Shown: piece after piece, positions 26,177 to 35,222 of the stretch
How the letters are laid out: each line of letters opens with the position of its first letter
Position numbering within the stretch: position 1 is the first letter of the stretch
From: Sphingobacteriaceae bacterium GW460-11-11-14-LB5
GTDB taxonomy: Bacteria; Bacteroidota; Bacteroidia; Sphingobacteriales; Sphingobacteriaceae
Direction of reading: 5' to 3'
Assembly: GCA_002151545.1 (NCBI GenBank)
Contig: CP021237.1
Coordinates: 2,108,001-2,172,000, forward strand
Length of the DNA stretch: 64,000 nucleotides
The notes under the pieces: model-generated
Databases searched by the model: none
What the model was told of the DNA's origin: nothing
What the model saw: only the letters and a program-made list of their open reading frames with translations
Translations under genes and position numbers: made by a program

Positions 26177-28936
26177 ATGAGTAAACTCGTAATCTTTTCT
26201 TGGCTTTATCTGTTAAGTATTCCGCTTTTTGCGCAGGATATTAAGGTTGCTCAATTGGATTGCGAATACCGGAATAATCCGATTGGAATTGATGTGTTAT
26301 CACCAGGTTTAAGCTGGAAACTGCAGTCATCAAAACACAATGTGATGCAGGTAGCCTATCAGATTTTGGTTTCGGGCAGTCAAAGCAATTTAGATAAAAA
26401 CATTGGCGAGGTTTGGGATAGTAAAAAGGTGATTTCAAGTCAATCCATTCAGGTAGCTTATAAGGGAATTAAGCTGTTATCAACCAAAACTTATTATTGG
26501 AAAGTCCGTGTGTGGGATAATTCAGGAAAGCCGTCTGCCTGGAGCACCTCAGCATTTTGGCAAATGGGATTACTTTATTCCGATGACTGGAAAGGGGCAA
26601 AATGGATTGCTTATGAAAAGCTGGCCGATTCGAATGTAAACAGCTTGCCAACGGATGATAAAAAAGACAAATACAATGAGAATAACGTCTTACCGATGTT
26701 CCGCAAGGGTTTTAAGGTAACGAAGACTGTTAAGAAAGCCACGGCTTTTATTTCTGGTTTAGGCCATTTTGAAATGAGTTTAAACGGATCGAAGGTTGGA
26801 GACGATTTTCTGGCGCCCGGCTGGACAAAATACGATAAAGAGGCTTTATACCTTACCTATGATTTAACCAGACAACTTAAAAAAGGTGAAAATGCCATTG
26901 GTGTGATGCTGGGTAACGGTTTCTATTATATTCCGCCGGTTAAAGAACGCTATAGAAAATTAAAAGTAGCTTATGGTTATCCGAAAATGATCTGCAGGTT
27001 ACTGATCGAATACAACGATGGTACTTCAGCCAATATCATCAGTAACCAGGACTGGAAAACTGCACCATCACCAATTACTTTTTCGAGTATTTATGGTGGT
27101 GAAGATTATAATGCCAATCTCGAGCAAAAAGGCTGGAATTTAGCTGGTTTTGACGATACAAAATGGAAATCTGCCTTATGGGTTGATGGACCGAAACTAA
27201 ATGCACAGAAAGAAGAACCCATCAAGGTTTTTGAAAATTTTACTGCGCAAAATGTTACTTCGGTAGCCAATAACGAGTGGGTTTACGATATGGGGCAAAA
27301 TTCATCGGCGATTATCGAATTAAAAGTCCGCGGTAAAAAAGGCGATACCATTCGCATTAGCCCAGCTGAGTTATTAAAAACAGATGGTACGGTAACGCAA
27401 AAAAATATCGGAGGTCCATCTTATTTTACTTACATATTAAAAGGAGCGGGTTTAGAAATCTGGCGACCGAAATTCTTTTATACCGGATTTCGTTATTTGC
27501 AGGTTAAAGGTGGCGTTCCAGTGGGTAAAGAAAATGCATCGGGTAAAGCCGTAATCGAAGATTTAAAAGCCTTACACATTAGGAATGCAGCAGCGCAAGT
27601 GGGGAAATTCACTTCTTCAAATGAATTGTTTAATAAAACCTTCAATCTGATCGATTGGGCCATTAAAAGCAATATGGTAAGTGTTTTTACCGATTGTCCG
27701 CACCGCGAAAAATTGGGTTGGCTGGAAGAATTACACTTAATGGGAAGTTCTGTACGGTACAATTACAAGGCTGCGCCCTTGTTTAAAAAAGCTTTGCAGG
27801 ATATGAAAAACTCACAATTGGCCAATGGTTTGATCCCTGAAATTTCACCAGAATATGTAAAATTCGAATGGGGCGGCGATATGTTCCGCGATTCGCCAGA
27901 ATGGGGAAGTAGTGGGATTTTGATGCCTTGGTATTTATATCAATGGTATGGCGATAAGCAGGCAATGATTGATTATTACCCGATGATGCAGCGGTACATA
28001 AATTATCTTGGCACTAAGGCTAATGGTCACATCCTGTCGCAGGGTTTAGGCGATTGGTACGATTTAGGCCCGAAACCGCCAGGTGTTTCTCAATTAACCC
28101 CGATGGGCGTTACCGCAACGGCAATTTATTACTACGATTTAAATATCCTCGAAAAAATGGCCGCGCTTTTAGGTAAAAAAGCAGATGCAATGGCCTATGC
28201 AAAACTTGCTGCTGAAGTCAGAAGTGCTTTCAATAGTAAATTTTTCGATGCCAAAACAAAGCAATATGCAACGGGTTCACAAGCAGCGAATGCAATGGCC
28301 GTATATATGGGCCTGGTGGAAGAAAAAGATAAAAATGCGGTAATCGATAACCTGGTTAAAGATATCAGAGATCGTAAAAACAGTTTAACCGCTGGTGATA
28401 TTGGCTATCGTTACGTTCTGCGTGTTTTAGAAGACGCCGGAAAATCGGATGTGATTTTTGATATGAACAGCCGTTCTGACGTACCTGGTTATGGGATGCA
28501 GCTAGCCAAAGGTGCAACAGCCTTAACCGAATCGTGGGCCGCCTTGCCAACGGTATCCAACAATCATTTTATGCTGGGGCACTTAATGGAATGGCTTTAC
28601 AGCGGCATTGGTGGTATTCGACAGGAAGAAAATGCCGTTGCCTTTAAGCACATTAAAATCGAACCTGAAGTGATTGGCGATTTAACTTCTGCTGATGTAA
28701 GTTACGATGCTCCGTATGGCAAAATTTCTACAAAGTGGATCAAAACCGACAAAAGTTTTACTTTAGAAATCAATATTCCTGTAAATACAAAAGCGACAGT
28801 TTATTTCCCTGTTTTACCGAAATATGATATCTCGGAAGCATATAATTCATCGTTTGCAGATGCAGGAACAGAAAATGGAAAAACCAAATTGGCTATCGGG
28901 TCAGGTTATTATAAATTTAATTTAACGTACAAATGA
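26177..28936 (+). CDS. GH78 alpha-L-rhamnosidase, first gene of the IclR-divergent series
   Basis: A 919-residue secreted protein. ATG 26177 is preferred over the adjoining TTG at 26174 and gives a signal peptide ending LFA-QD. N-terminal beta modules begin CEYRNNPIGIDVLSPGLSW; the catalytic barrel contains TDCPHREKLGWLEELH near residues 505-520 (acid Glu) and TALTESWAA with base E785. The motif differs from the GH78 at 9561, so the two probably act on differently substituted rhamnose. Its last four bases (ATGA) overlap the next start, coupling translation. Confidence 0.92.
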   Translation: MSKLVIFSWLYLLSIPLFAQDIKVAQLDCEYRNNPIGIDVLSPGLSWKLQSSKHNVMQVAYQILVSGSQSNLDKNIGEVWDSKKVISSQSIQVAYKGIKLLSTKTYYWKVRVWDNSGKPSAWSTSAFWQMGLLYSDDWKGAKWIAYEKLADSNVNSLPTDDKKDKYNENNVLPMFRKGFKVTKTVKKATAFISGLGHFEMSLNGSKVGDDFLAPGWTKYDKEALYLTYDLTRQLKKGENAIGVMLGNGFYYIPPVKERYRKLKVAYGYPKMICRLLIEYNDGTSANIISNQDWKTAPSPITFSSIYGGEDYNANLEQKGWNLAGFDDTKWKSALWVDGPKLNAQKEEPIKVFENFTAQNVTSVANNEWVYDMGQNSSAIIELKVRGKKGDTIRISPAELLKTDGTVTQKNIGGPSYFTYILKGAGLEIWRPKFFYTGFRYLQVKGGVPVGKENASGKAVIEDLKALHIRNAAAQVGKFTSSNELFNKTFNLIDWAIKSNMVSVFTDCPHREKLGWLEELHLMGSSVRYNYKAAPLFKKALQDMKNSQLANGLIPEISPEYVKFEWGGDMFRDSPEWGSSGILMPWYLYQWYGDKQAMIDYYPMMQRYINYLGTKANGHILSQGLGDWYDLGPKPPGVSQLTPMGVTATAIYYYDLNILEKMAALLGKKADAMAYAKLAAEVRSAFNSKFFDAKTKQYATGSQAANAMAVYMGLVEEKDKNAVIDNLVKDIRDRKNSLTAGDIGYRYVLRVLEDAGKSDVIFDMNSRSDVPGYGMQLAKGATALTESWAALPTVSNNHFMLGHLMEWLYSGIGGIRQEENAVAFKHIKIEPEVIGDLTSADVSYDAPYGKISTKWIKTDKSFTLEINIPVNTKATVYFPVLPKYDISEAYNSSFADAGTENGKTKLAIGSGYYKFNLTYK

Positions 28937-30045
28937 AAAAGGTAATCCTCGCATTGTTTCTTTTTGTTAGTGCATTTAAATTGAATGCCCAAAGCACTAA
29001 TCCTGTTTCAGCAGAAACCATGGAAAAGATTTACCAGGAAGTGAAAACTCCTTATAAATATGGCCTGGTAATGGTGCCAGCAGATAAAGACCATAAAATG
29101 GATTGCCCGACTATATTTAGAAAGGGTAAGTATTGGTACATGACTTATCTGATTTTTAGCGGTCGCGGTTACGAAACCTGGCTGGCGAAGAGTAAAGATT
29201 TATTGCATTGGGAGAATCAAGGTAAGCTGATGTCGTTTGGTGATGCAGGTCATTGGGACGATAACCAAAAAGCAGGTTATAATGCATTGCTGGATACCAG
29301 ATGGGGTGGAAATTACGGTGTAAAGCCATTTGATGGTAAATACTGGATGTCGTATTTCGGTGGTAAAGAAAAAGGTTATGAAGTAGAGCCCTTGTCAATC
29401 GGCATGGCTTATACAAGCAAAGATCCATCAATAGTTCAGGAGTGGAGCCGCCTGGATAAACCCGTTTTAACATCAGGCGATGCAGATGTACGCTGGTGGG
29501 AAAACCGCAACAAACTTTTTAAAAGCACCGTAATTGAAGATAAACAAAAACTTACCGGACATGCATTTGTGATGTACTATAATGCTGTTGGCGATTCACT
29601 ATTGAACAATAAAAAAACACGCTGGTATGAACGGATTGGTATGGCCGTTTCTGATGATATGGTTCACTGGCAACGGTTCAATAAAAACCCGGTCGTTCAT
29701 CATCCTGTTGGCATTACCGGCGATGCTGTCATCCAAAAGGTTAACGGAACCTGGGTAATGTTTTACTTCGGCGCCTTCTGGCAAGATAGAAAGGGTTCAT
29801 TTAATCGCTTTGTAGCTTCGAATGACCTGGTCAACTGGACTGACTGGACAGGCGAAAACCTGATTGAATCATCAGAAAAATATGATGAATTATATGCACA
29901 TAAATCTTTCGTTTTGAAGTATAAAGGCACGGTGTATCATTTTTACTGCGCGGTAAATAAACAAGACCAACGCGGAATTGCGGTAGCCACTTCAAAAGAT
30001 TTAGGTAAGAGCACATTAAATTTTGTAAGCGAAAAGAAGAATTAG
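28933..30045 (+). CDS. GH43/GH32-type five-bladed propeller glycosidase
   Basis: A 370-residue secreted protein (signal ends LNA-QS, about residue 20). The propeller starts with MDCPTIFRKGKYWYMTYLIF, carrying the base-type Asp, and repeats blade motifs such as KSKDLLHWENQGK and VSDDMVHWQRFNKN. Family placement between GH43, GH32 and related GH-J/GH-F groups is unclear; databases often call such proteins 'glycosylase'. Substrate unknown. It overlaps the GH78 by 4 nt and is followed 1 nt later by a GH2, so the three are very likely one translational unit. Confidence 0.7.
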   Translation: MKKVILALFLFVSAFKLNAQSTNPVSAETMEKIYQEVKTPYKYGLVMVPADKDHKMDCPTIFRKGKYWYMTYLIFSGRGYETWLAKSKDLLHWENQGKLMSFGDAGHWDDNQKAGYNALLDTRWGGNYGVKPFDGKYWMSYFGGKEKGYEVEPLSIGMAYTSKDPSIVQEWSRLDKPVLTSGDADVRWWENRNKLFKSTVIEDKQKLTGHAFVMYYNAVGDSLLNNKKTRWYERIGMAVSDDMVHWQRFNKNPVVHHPVGITGDAVIQKVNGTWVMFYFGAFWQDRKGSFNRFVASNDLVNWTDWTGENLIESSEKYDELYAHKSFVLKYKGTVYHFYCAVNKQDQRGIAVATSKDLGKSTLNFVSEKKN

Positions 30046-30046
30046 A

Positions 30047-32620
30047 ATGAAGATAACTCAATTTACATATCAGATTTTTGTGCTGACGATTTTAGCTGGT
30101 TTTGCAGGATTTCAATGCGCGGCTTTAAATTCCGTCATTTCGACTGTAGCGCAGTGGAATGGAGAAATCTATAAGAATCGTTTGAATATAGATTTCTCCA
30201 CTACGGTCGAAATGACGACCGTTTCTACTTCACGCACCAGAATTAGCTTCAATAAAGATTGGAAATTCTTTTTAGGTGATGAACCAAATGCGAAATCTCC
30301 AGCCTATAATGATATTAAATGGAGAAAACTCACCTTACCACACGATTGGAGCATTGAAGGTAAATTTGATGAGAAAAATCCGGCCAAACCAGAGGGTGGA
30401 GGTTTACCTACCGGCATAGGCTGGTACAGGAAGGAATTTATAGCACCAGCTAATTTTAAGAATAGAATAATCAACATCGAATTTGATGGCGTATATAAAA
30501 ACAGTGAGGTTTGGATCAATGGCCATTACCTGGGCAAAAGGCCTTATGGCTACAGCTCCTTTTCTTATGAGATCAGCAAATTTTTAAAGCCTGGAAAAAA
30601 CAGTATTGCAGTTAAGGTTGATAATTCAGCACAGCCCGATTCACGTTGGTATTCTGGCTCGGGGATTTATAGAAATGTATGGTTAACCTCAGCGGCTGCC
30701 GTTTCGGTAAAACGTAATGGTGTTTTTGTGAAAACTACTATAATTAGCGGCGATAAAGGTCAGAGCGTTGAAAACCGGATTTTATCTCCTGGTGAAAGTA
30801 TGGCATCAATTGCTGTTGATATCGAACTCGAAAATAAATTCAACACAAAAGGTACTTATAAAATCCTGACCACCATTTTCGATGATAAGGGAACAAAACT
30901 TCAGCAAAAGCAATGGCCGATGGCGGTTGATCAAAATGCATTGAAGTTAGTTACCAATGGTTTGAGTATTGCAAATCCAAAGTTGTGGTCGGTTGAGCAA
31001 CCCGTGATGTACAAACTGCTTACAGAGATTATGCAGGCGGATGGAAAAATTATCGACAGTTATACTACGGCATTTGGGATTCGCGATTTTAATTTCGATG
31101 CACAAAAAGGCTTTTCTTTAAATGGGAAACCGATGAAAATTTTGGGCGTTTGCCTGCACCACGATTTGGGTGCTTTAGGCGCAGCAGTAAATGTACGTGC
31201 CATGGAACGCCAGCTGGAAATCATGAAAGCAATGGGGGTAAATGCCATCCGTACCGCTCATAACCCTCCGGCACCTGAGTTTTTAGATCTATGCGATAAA
31301 ATGGGGTTCCTCGTAATGGATGAGGCTTTTGATATGTGGGTGAAAAAGAAAAATAAAAACGATTACCACCTGAATTTCCCAGAATGGCACAAAAGCGATT
31401 TAGAGGAAATGATTAAACGAGATCGTAACCACCCATCCATTATACTGTGGAGTATTGGAAATGAAATCCGTGAACAGTTCGATAGTACAGGTGTGGCGAT
31501 TACAAAAGAATTGGTGGGGATTGTTAAAAATCTCGATAAAACACGACCCGTCATTTCGGCGTTGACAGAAACAAAAGCTGAAAAGAATTTTATCTATCAA
31601 GCCAATGCACTGGATATTTATGGCCTTAACTACAACCATAAATTATATAAAGATTTTCCTGAAAATTATCCAGGTGTTAAATTCCTGGCAACAGAAACTA
31701 CTTCAGCTTTAGAAACCAGAGGTTTTTACGATACAGCCGATACCATCCGCCGTTGGCCAAAAGACGGAAAAACCAAGTTTACTGAAGGTAACAGCGAATG
31801 GTCAGCATCTGCTTACGATAATGTTTCAGCTTATTGGGGCTCCACACATGAAGAAACCTGGGCAGCCGCTAAAAAATACGATCATGTATCTGGCTTATTC
31901 GTTTGGACGGGTTTCGATTATCTGGGCGAACCTTTACCTTATCCATGGCCAGCCAGAAGCTCCTATTTTGGAATAGTTGATTTGGCAGGATTCCCGAAAG
32001 ATTCATATTACATGTATCAAAGCGAGTGGACCAACAAACCCGTATTGCACATCCTGCCGCATTGGAACTGGAAGCAGGGTAAGTCGGTTGAAGTATGGGC
32101 TTATTACAACAATGCCGATGAAGTAGAACTTTATCTGAACGGAAAATCCTTAGGTAAAAGATCAAAACAAGGTGATGACTTACATGTGCTTTGGAAGGTG
32201 CCTTTTGAGCCCGGAACTTTAAAAGCAGTATCCCGTAAAAATGGGAAAGAAGTTTTAGTGCGAGAGATGAAAACCGCAGGAGATCCGGCGAAAATTGAAT
32301 TAATCGCTGATAGAAAAAATATTAAAGCCGATGGCAAGGATTTATCTTTTATCACGGTCCGCATTTTAGATGCGGCAGGGAATGTAGTGCCAAACGCTAA
32401 TAATCTGGTCGATTTTAAAGTAGATGGTGTTGGTTTTATTGCTGGTGTTGATAATGGATTTCAGGCAAGTATTGAGCCTTTCAAGGCCAATTACCGCAAA
32501 GCATTTCATGGTTTATGTTTAGCCATATTGCAATCGACTGAAAAAAGCGGTGAAATCAAACTAACCGCATCATCAGCTGGTTTGGCGTCTTCATCGATCA
32601 TTATTAAAACGGGTAAATAA
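30047..32620 (+). CDS. GH2 beta-galactosidase-like enzyme with repeat-encoded linker
   Basis: An 857-residue exported protein. Residues 1-26 are a signal segment ending GFQCAA (type I, or lipoprotein if Cys24 is used). Residues 29-57 are encoded by a complete family B palindromic repeat. The conserved GH2 fold begins at about residue 63 (RISFNKDWKFFLGD). Acid/base E473 is in SIGNEIREQ, nucleophile E550 in LATETTS. C-terminal Ig-like domains follow (DUF4982-like and AGDPAKIELIADRK). Probably a beta-galactosidase or related retaining exo-enzyme. The repeat sits exactly between export signal and enzyme. Confidence 0.9.
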   Translation: MKITQFTYQIFVLTILAGFAGFQCAALNSVISTVAQWNGEIYKNRLNIDFSTTVEMTTVSTSRTRISFNKDWKFFLGDEPNAKSPAYNDIKWRKLTLPHDWSIEGKFDEKNPAKPEGGGLPTGIGWYRKEFIAPANFKNRIINIEFDGVYKNSEVWINGHYLGKRPYGYSSFSYEISKFLKPGKNSIAVKVDNSAQPDSRWYSGSGIYRNVWLTSAAAVSVKRNGVFVKTTIISGDKGQSVENRILSPGESMASIAVDIELENKFNTKGTYKILTTIFDDKGTKLQQKQWPMAVDQNALKLVTNGLSIANPKLWSVEQPVMYKLLTEIMQADGKIIDSYTTAFGIRDFNFDAQKGFSLNGKPMKILGVCLHHDLGALGAAVNVRAMERQLEIMKAMGVNAIRTAHNPPAPEFLDLCDKMGFLVMDEAFDMWVKKKNKNDYHLNFPEWHKSDLEEMIKRDRNHPSIILWSIGNEIREQFDSTGVAITKELVGIVKNLDKTRPVISALTETKAEKNFIYQANALDIYGLNYNHKLYKDFPENYPGVKFLATETTSALETRGFYDTADTIRRWPKDGKTKFTEGNSEWSASAYDNVSAYWGSTHEETWAAAKKYDHVSGLFVWTGFDYLGEPLPYPWPARSSYFGIVDLAGFPKDSYYMYQSEWTNKPVLHILPHWNWKQGKSVEVWAYYNNADEVELYLNGKSLGKRSKQGDDLHVLWKVPFEPGTLKAVSRKNGKEVLVREMKTAGDPAKIELIADRKNIKADGKDLSFITVRILDAAGNVVPNANNLVDFKVDGVGFIAGVDNGFQASIEPFKANYRKAFHGLCLAILQSTEKSGEIKLTASSAGLASSSIIIKTGK
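30133..30217. repeat. Palindromic repeat, family B, inside the GH2 coding sequence
   Basis: CGTCATTTCGACTGTAGCGC to GGAGAAATCTAT and ATAGATTTCTCCACTACGG to TCGAAATGACG, nearly identical to 22576-22661. Read in frame as residues 29-57 of the GH2. Confidence 0.9.
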
Positions 32621-32639
32621 AAAAAATAATAAAGGTTTT

Positions 32640-32754
32640 GTCATTCTGAGGAACGAAGAATCTGCAAGAGATAAGAAACAGGCTCTGCTAAGACAGTAGC
32701 TGATGCGTGGGTTGAGGAAAACAGTTAGGGATTCTTCACTGCGTTCAGAATGAC
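32640..32754. repeat. Palindromic repeat, family F (GTCATTCTGAGGAACGAAGAATCT-type)
   Basis: GTCATTCTGAGGAACGAAG with AATCT on the left and GGATTCTTCACTGCGTTCAG with AATGAC on the right. A single copy, in the gap between the secreted glycosidases and the intracellular block. Confidence 0.8.
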
Positions 32755-32775
32755 AAAAAATAAAGAGAAAATATA

Positions 32776-33936
32776 GTGGAGAAGACGATTAACTTAAAAG
32801 GAATAACCTGGAATCACAGTCGTGGGCTTTTGCCGATGGTGGCAACCGCACAGCGCTTTGCTGAATTGCATCCTAATGTTCACATTACCTGGGAGAAAAG
32901 AAGTTTGCAGCAATTTGCCGATTTTTCCATTCAGGAATTGGCAGAACGGTTCGACTTGTTGGTTATCGACCATCCATGGGCAGGTTTTGCCGCTAAAACA
33001 AAATCTATTGTGCCTTTGGATGTTTACCTTTCTGATGAATATTTAAAAGACCAGGAAGAAAATGCTGTTGGCCAATCCTACGAGAGTTATTTTTATGATG
33101 ACCATTTATGGGCTTTGCCAATAGATGCCGCAACACCGGTAGCCGCTTCAAGGCCAGATTTACTTGCCGAAAGAGGATTGCACCTGCCTGAATCTTTTGA
33201 CGATTTATTGGAACTTGCTGATAGAGGTTTAGTCGCTTTTGCGGGTATTCCGATTGATGTACTAATGAATTTTTACACACTTTGCTGCTCATTCGGCGAA
33301 GATCCTTGCCAAAACGATGAAGAAGTGGTTTCGGCAGAAACAGGGGTTAAAGTACTGAAAATGTATCGCGAGCTGGCGGCAAAAATGGATAAAGCCAACT
33401 TCAATAGAAACCCCATTCAGGTGTATGAAGCCATGACTTTAAGTGATGAAATAGCTTATTGCCCTTTCGCTTATGGTTATTCAAATTATTCGCGTAACGG
33501 TTACGCCCGTAAAACCCTGCATTTTCACGATATGATTAGTTTAGATGGGGAAACCAGGCTGAGAAGCACGCTGGGCGGAACCGGTTTAGCCATCTCTGCC
33601 AAATGTGAAGCGCTCGAGGTTGCTGCTAAATATGTAGAATTTGTAGGTTCTCCAGCTTGTCAATCTACATTGTTTTTTGAAAGCGGTGGCCAGCCCGGAC
33701 ATTTAGCAGCCTGGAGAAATGAAGAAGTAAACCGCCAGAGCCATAATTATTTCCTGAATACATTACCAGCTTTGCAAAGGGCATTTCTTCGTCCGCGATA
33801 CCACGGGTCTATGTATTTTCAAGACCATGCAGGCGACGTTGTTCGCGATTATTTAATGAATGGCGGAGATGAAATTCAGGTGTTAACCGCCCTGAACGCA
33901 TTATATCAGAAATCTAAAAGTTTAGTATTATCATGA
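32776..33936 (+). CDS. Solute-binding-protein-like protein lacking a signal peptide
   Basis: A 386-residue protein starting at GTG 32776; an in-frame TAA lies 13-15 nt upstream, so no longer start exists. The fold reads as a type II sugar-binding protein of ABC importers, from the first strand (INLKGITWNHSRG) to late conserved patterns (TLGGTGLAISAKCEALEVAA). No export signal and no lipobox are present, and no ABC permease or ATPase is in the window. It overlaps the CoA-transferase by 4 nt (ATGA). A cytosolic ligand-binding or enzyme role is inferred; I know of no characterised homologue. Confidence 0.75.
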   Translation: MEKTINLKGITWNHSRGLLPMVATAQRFAELHPNVHITWEKRSLQQFADFSIQELAERFDLLVIDHPWAGFAAKTKSIVPLDVYLSDEYLKDQEENAVGQSYESYFYDDHLWALPIDAATPVAASRPDLLAERGLHLPESFDDLLELADRGLVAFAGIPIDVLMNFYTLCCSFGEDPCQNDEEVVSAETGVKVLKMYRELAAKMDKANFNRNPIQVYEAMTLSDEIAYCPFAYGYSNYSRNGYARKTLHFHDMISLDGETRLRSTLGGTGLAISAKCEALEVAAKYVEFVGSPACQSTLFFESGGQPGHLAAWRNEEVNRQSHNYFLNTLPALQRAFLRPRYHGSMYFQDHAGDVVRDYLMNGGDEIQVLTALNALYQKSKSLVLS

Positions 33937-35084
33937 ACAGGCCGTTAGAAGGACTTTTGGTTTTAGAGTTTTGCCAATTTTTGGCGGGACCATCGGCTGG
34001 ATTAAAACTGGCTGATTTGGGTGCCCGTGTGATTAAAATTGAGCGACCAAAAACAGGCGATGCTTGTAGACAACTATCTATTAAAAATCTCTTTGTAGAT
34101 GAAGATAGTTTGCTTTTTCACACCATAAACCGCAATAAAGAAAGTTATGCTGCCGATTTAAAGAATCCTGAAGATTTAGAGAAATTAAAAAAACTAATCA
34201 GTAAGGCCGACGTCATGACGCACAATTTCCGTCCGGGTGTAATGGAAAAAATTGGTCTGGATTACCAAACGGTTCAAAATATTAATCCCAAAATTGTTTA
34301 TGGTGTAGTAACCGGTTATGGCAATGAAGGACCATGGAAAAACAAACCGGGTCAGGACTTATTGGTTCAATCCGTCTCAGGTCTTACTTTTTTATCAGGA
34401 GTTGATGTAGATGGGCCTGTTCCATTTGGTCTTTCCGTTTCTGATATCATGTGTGGAAACCATCTGGTGCAAGGAATAATGGCCGCTTTGATCAAAAGAG
34501 CCAAAACCAACAAAAGTGTTTTAGTAGAAGTAAGCTTACTGGAATCAATTTTAGATGTGCAATTTGAGGTATTAACAACCTACCTGAACGATGGCGGGAA
34601 ATTACCCGATAGAAGCGGAGCAAAGGGAAGTGCGCACGCCTACCTCAGTGCACCTTATGGCATGTACGAAACTGCCGATGGTTATATTGCCATGGCAATG
34701 GGCAATCTCCCAAATATCTGCGCAATCATTAATTGCGATATTACTGATCTGTATGTAGAAGCAGGGTCGGCCTTTGAAAACCGTGATCAGTTGATTGTGC
34801 GTTTAGCTGCCACTTTTAAAAAGGAAAATACTAAAACCTGGGTCGAATTGTTAGAAAATCACGGAATCTGGTGTGCTGAAGTATTAAATTATCAAAAGGC
34901 AACCGCTTTGAGTACTTACAAAAAACTGGATATCGCGCAGGAATTAAACTTAGATGGAGGCAAAACCATCAAGACAACCGTTAGCCCGATCCGTTTGGAT
35001 AGGGAGAAGTTATTTGCTTCGAAAGCCGCGCCAAAATTGGGGGGAAATACTTCTGATATTAATAAAGAGTTTGAATTGAATTAG
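33933..35084 (+). CDS. Class III (CaiB/BaiF) CoA-transferase, copy 1
   Basis: A 383-residue cytosolic protein. Family features: N-terminal LEFCQFLAGPSAGLKLADLG, ARVIKIERPKTGD, then HTINRNKESYAADLKN, and the catalytic Asp at 171 in LSVSDIMCG, equivalent to Asp169 of formyl-CoA transferase. These enzymes move CoA between carboxylic acids. The acid here is unknown; the context suggests a sugar-derived acid. Translation is coupled to the preceding binding-protein gene through ATGA. A family C repeat follows, separating it from its paralogue. Confidence 0.9.
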   Translation: MNRPLEGLLVLEFCQFLAGPSAGLKLADLGARVIKIERPKTGDACRQLSIKNLFVDEDSLLFHTINRNKESYAADLKNPEDLEKLKKLISKADVMTHNFRPGVMEKIGLDYQTVQNINPKIVYGVVTGYGNEGPWKNKPGQDLLVQSVSGLTFLSGVDVDGPVPFGLSVSDIMCGNHLVQGIMAALIKRAKTNKSVLVEVSLLESILDVQFEVLTTYLNDGGKLPDRSGAKGSAHAYLSAPYGMYETADGYIAMAMGNLPNICAIINCDITDLYVEAGSAFENRDQLIVRLAATFKKENTKTWVELLENHGIWCAEVLNYQKATALSTYKKLDIAQELNLDGGKTIKTTVSPIRLDREKLFASKAAPKLGGNTSDINKEFELN

Positions 35085-35090
35085 AGTGTA

Positions 35091-35183
35091 CGTCACCCTG
35101 ACCTGAGTTTACGAAAGCTATGCAGTAAATTTATTTCAGGGTATATCTAGCAGGAAAGATGCTGAAATAAATTCAGCATGACG
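35091..35183. repeat. Palindromic repeat, family C (CGTCATGCTGAATTTATTTCAG-type)
   Basis: CGTCACCCTGACCTGAG and TTTATTTCAGG on the left, GCTGAAATAAATTCAGCATG then ACG on the right. Copies or parts occur at 14445, 46812, 50792 and 52799. Confidence 0.8.
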
Positions 35184-35222
35184 AACATTCTTGTTGAAGT
35201 GACGATTTAAAGAAATAAAATT

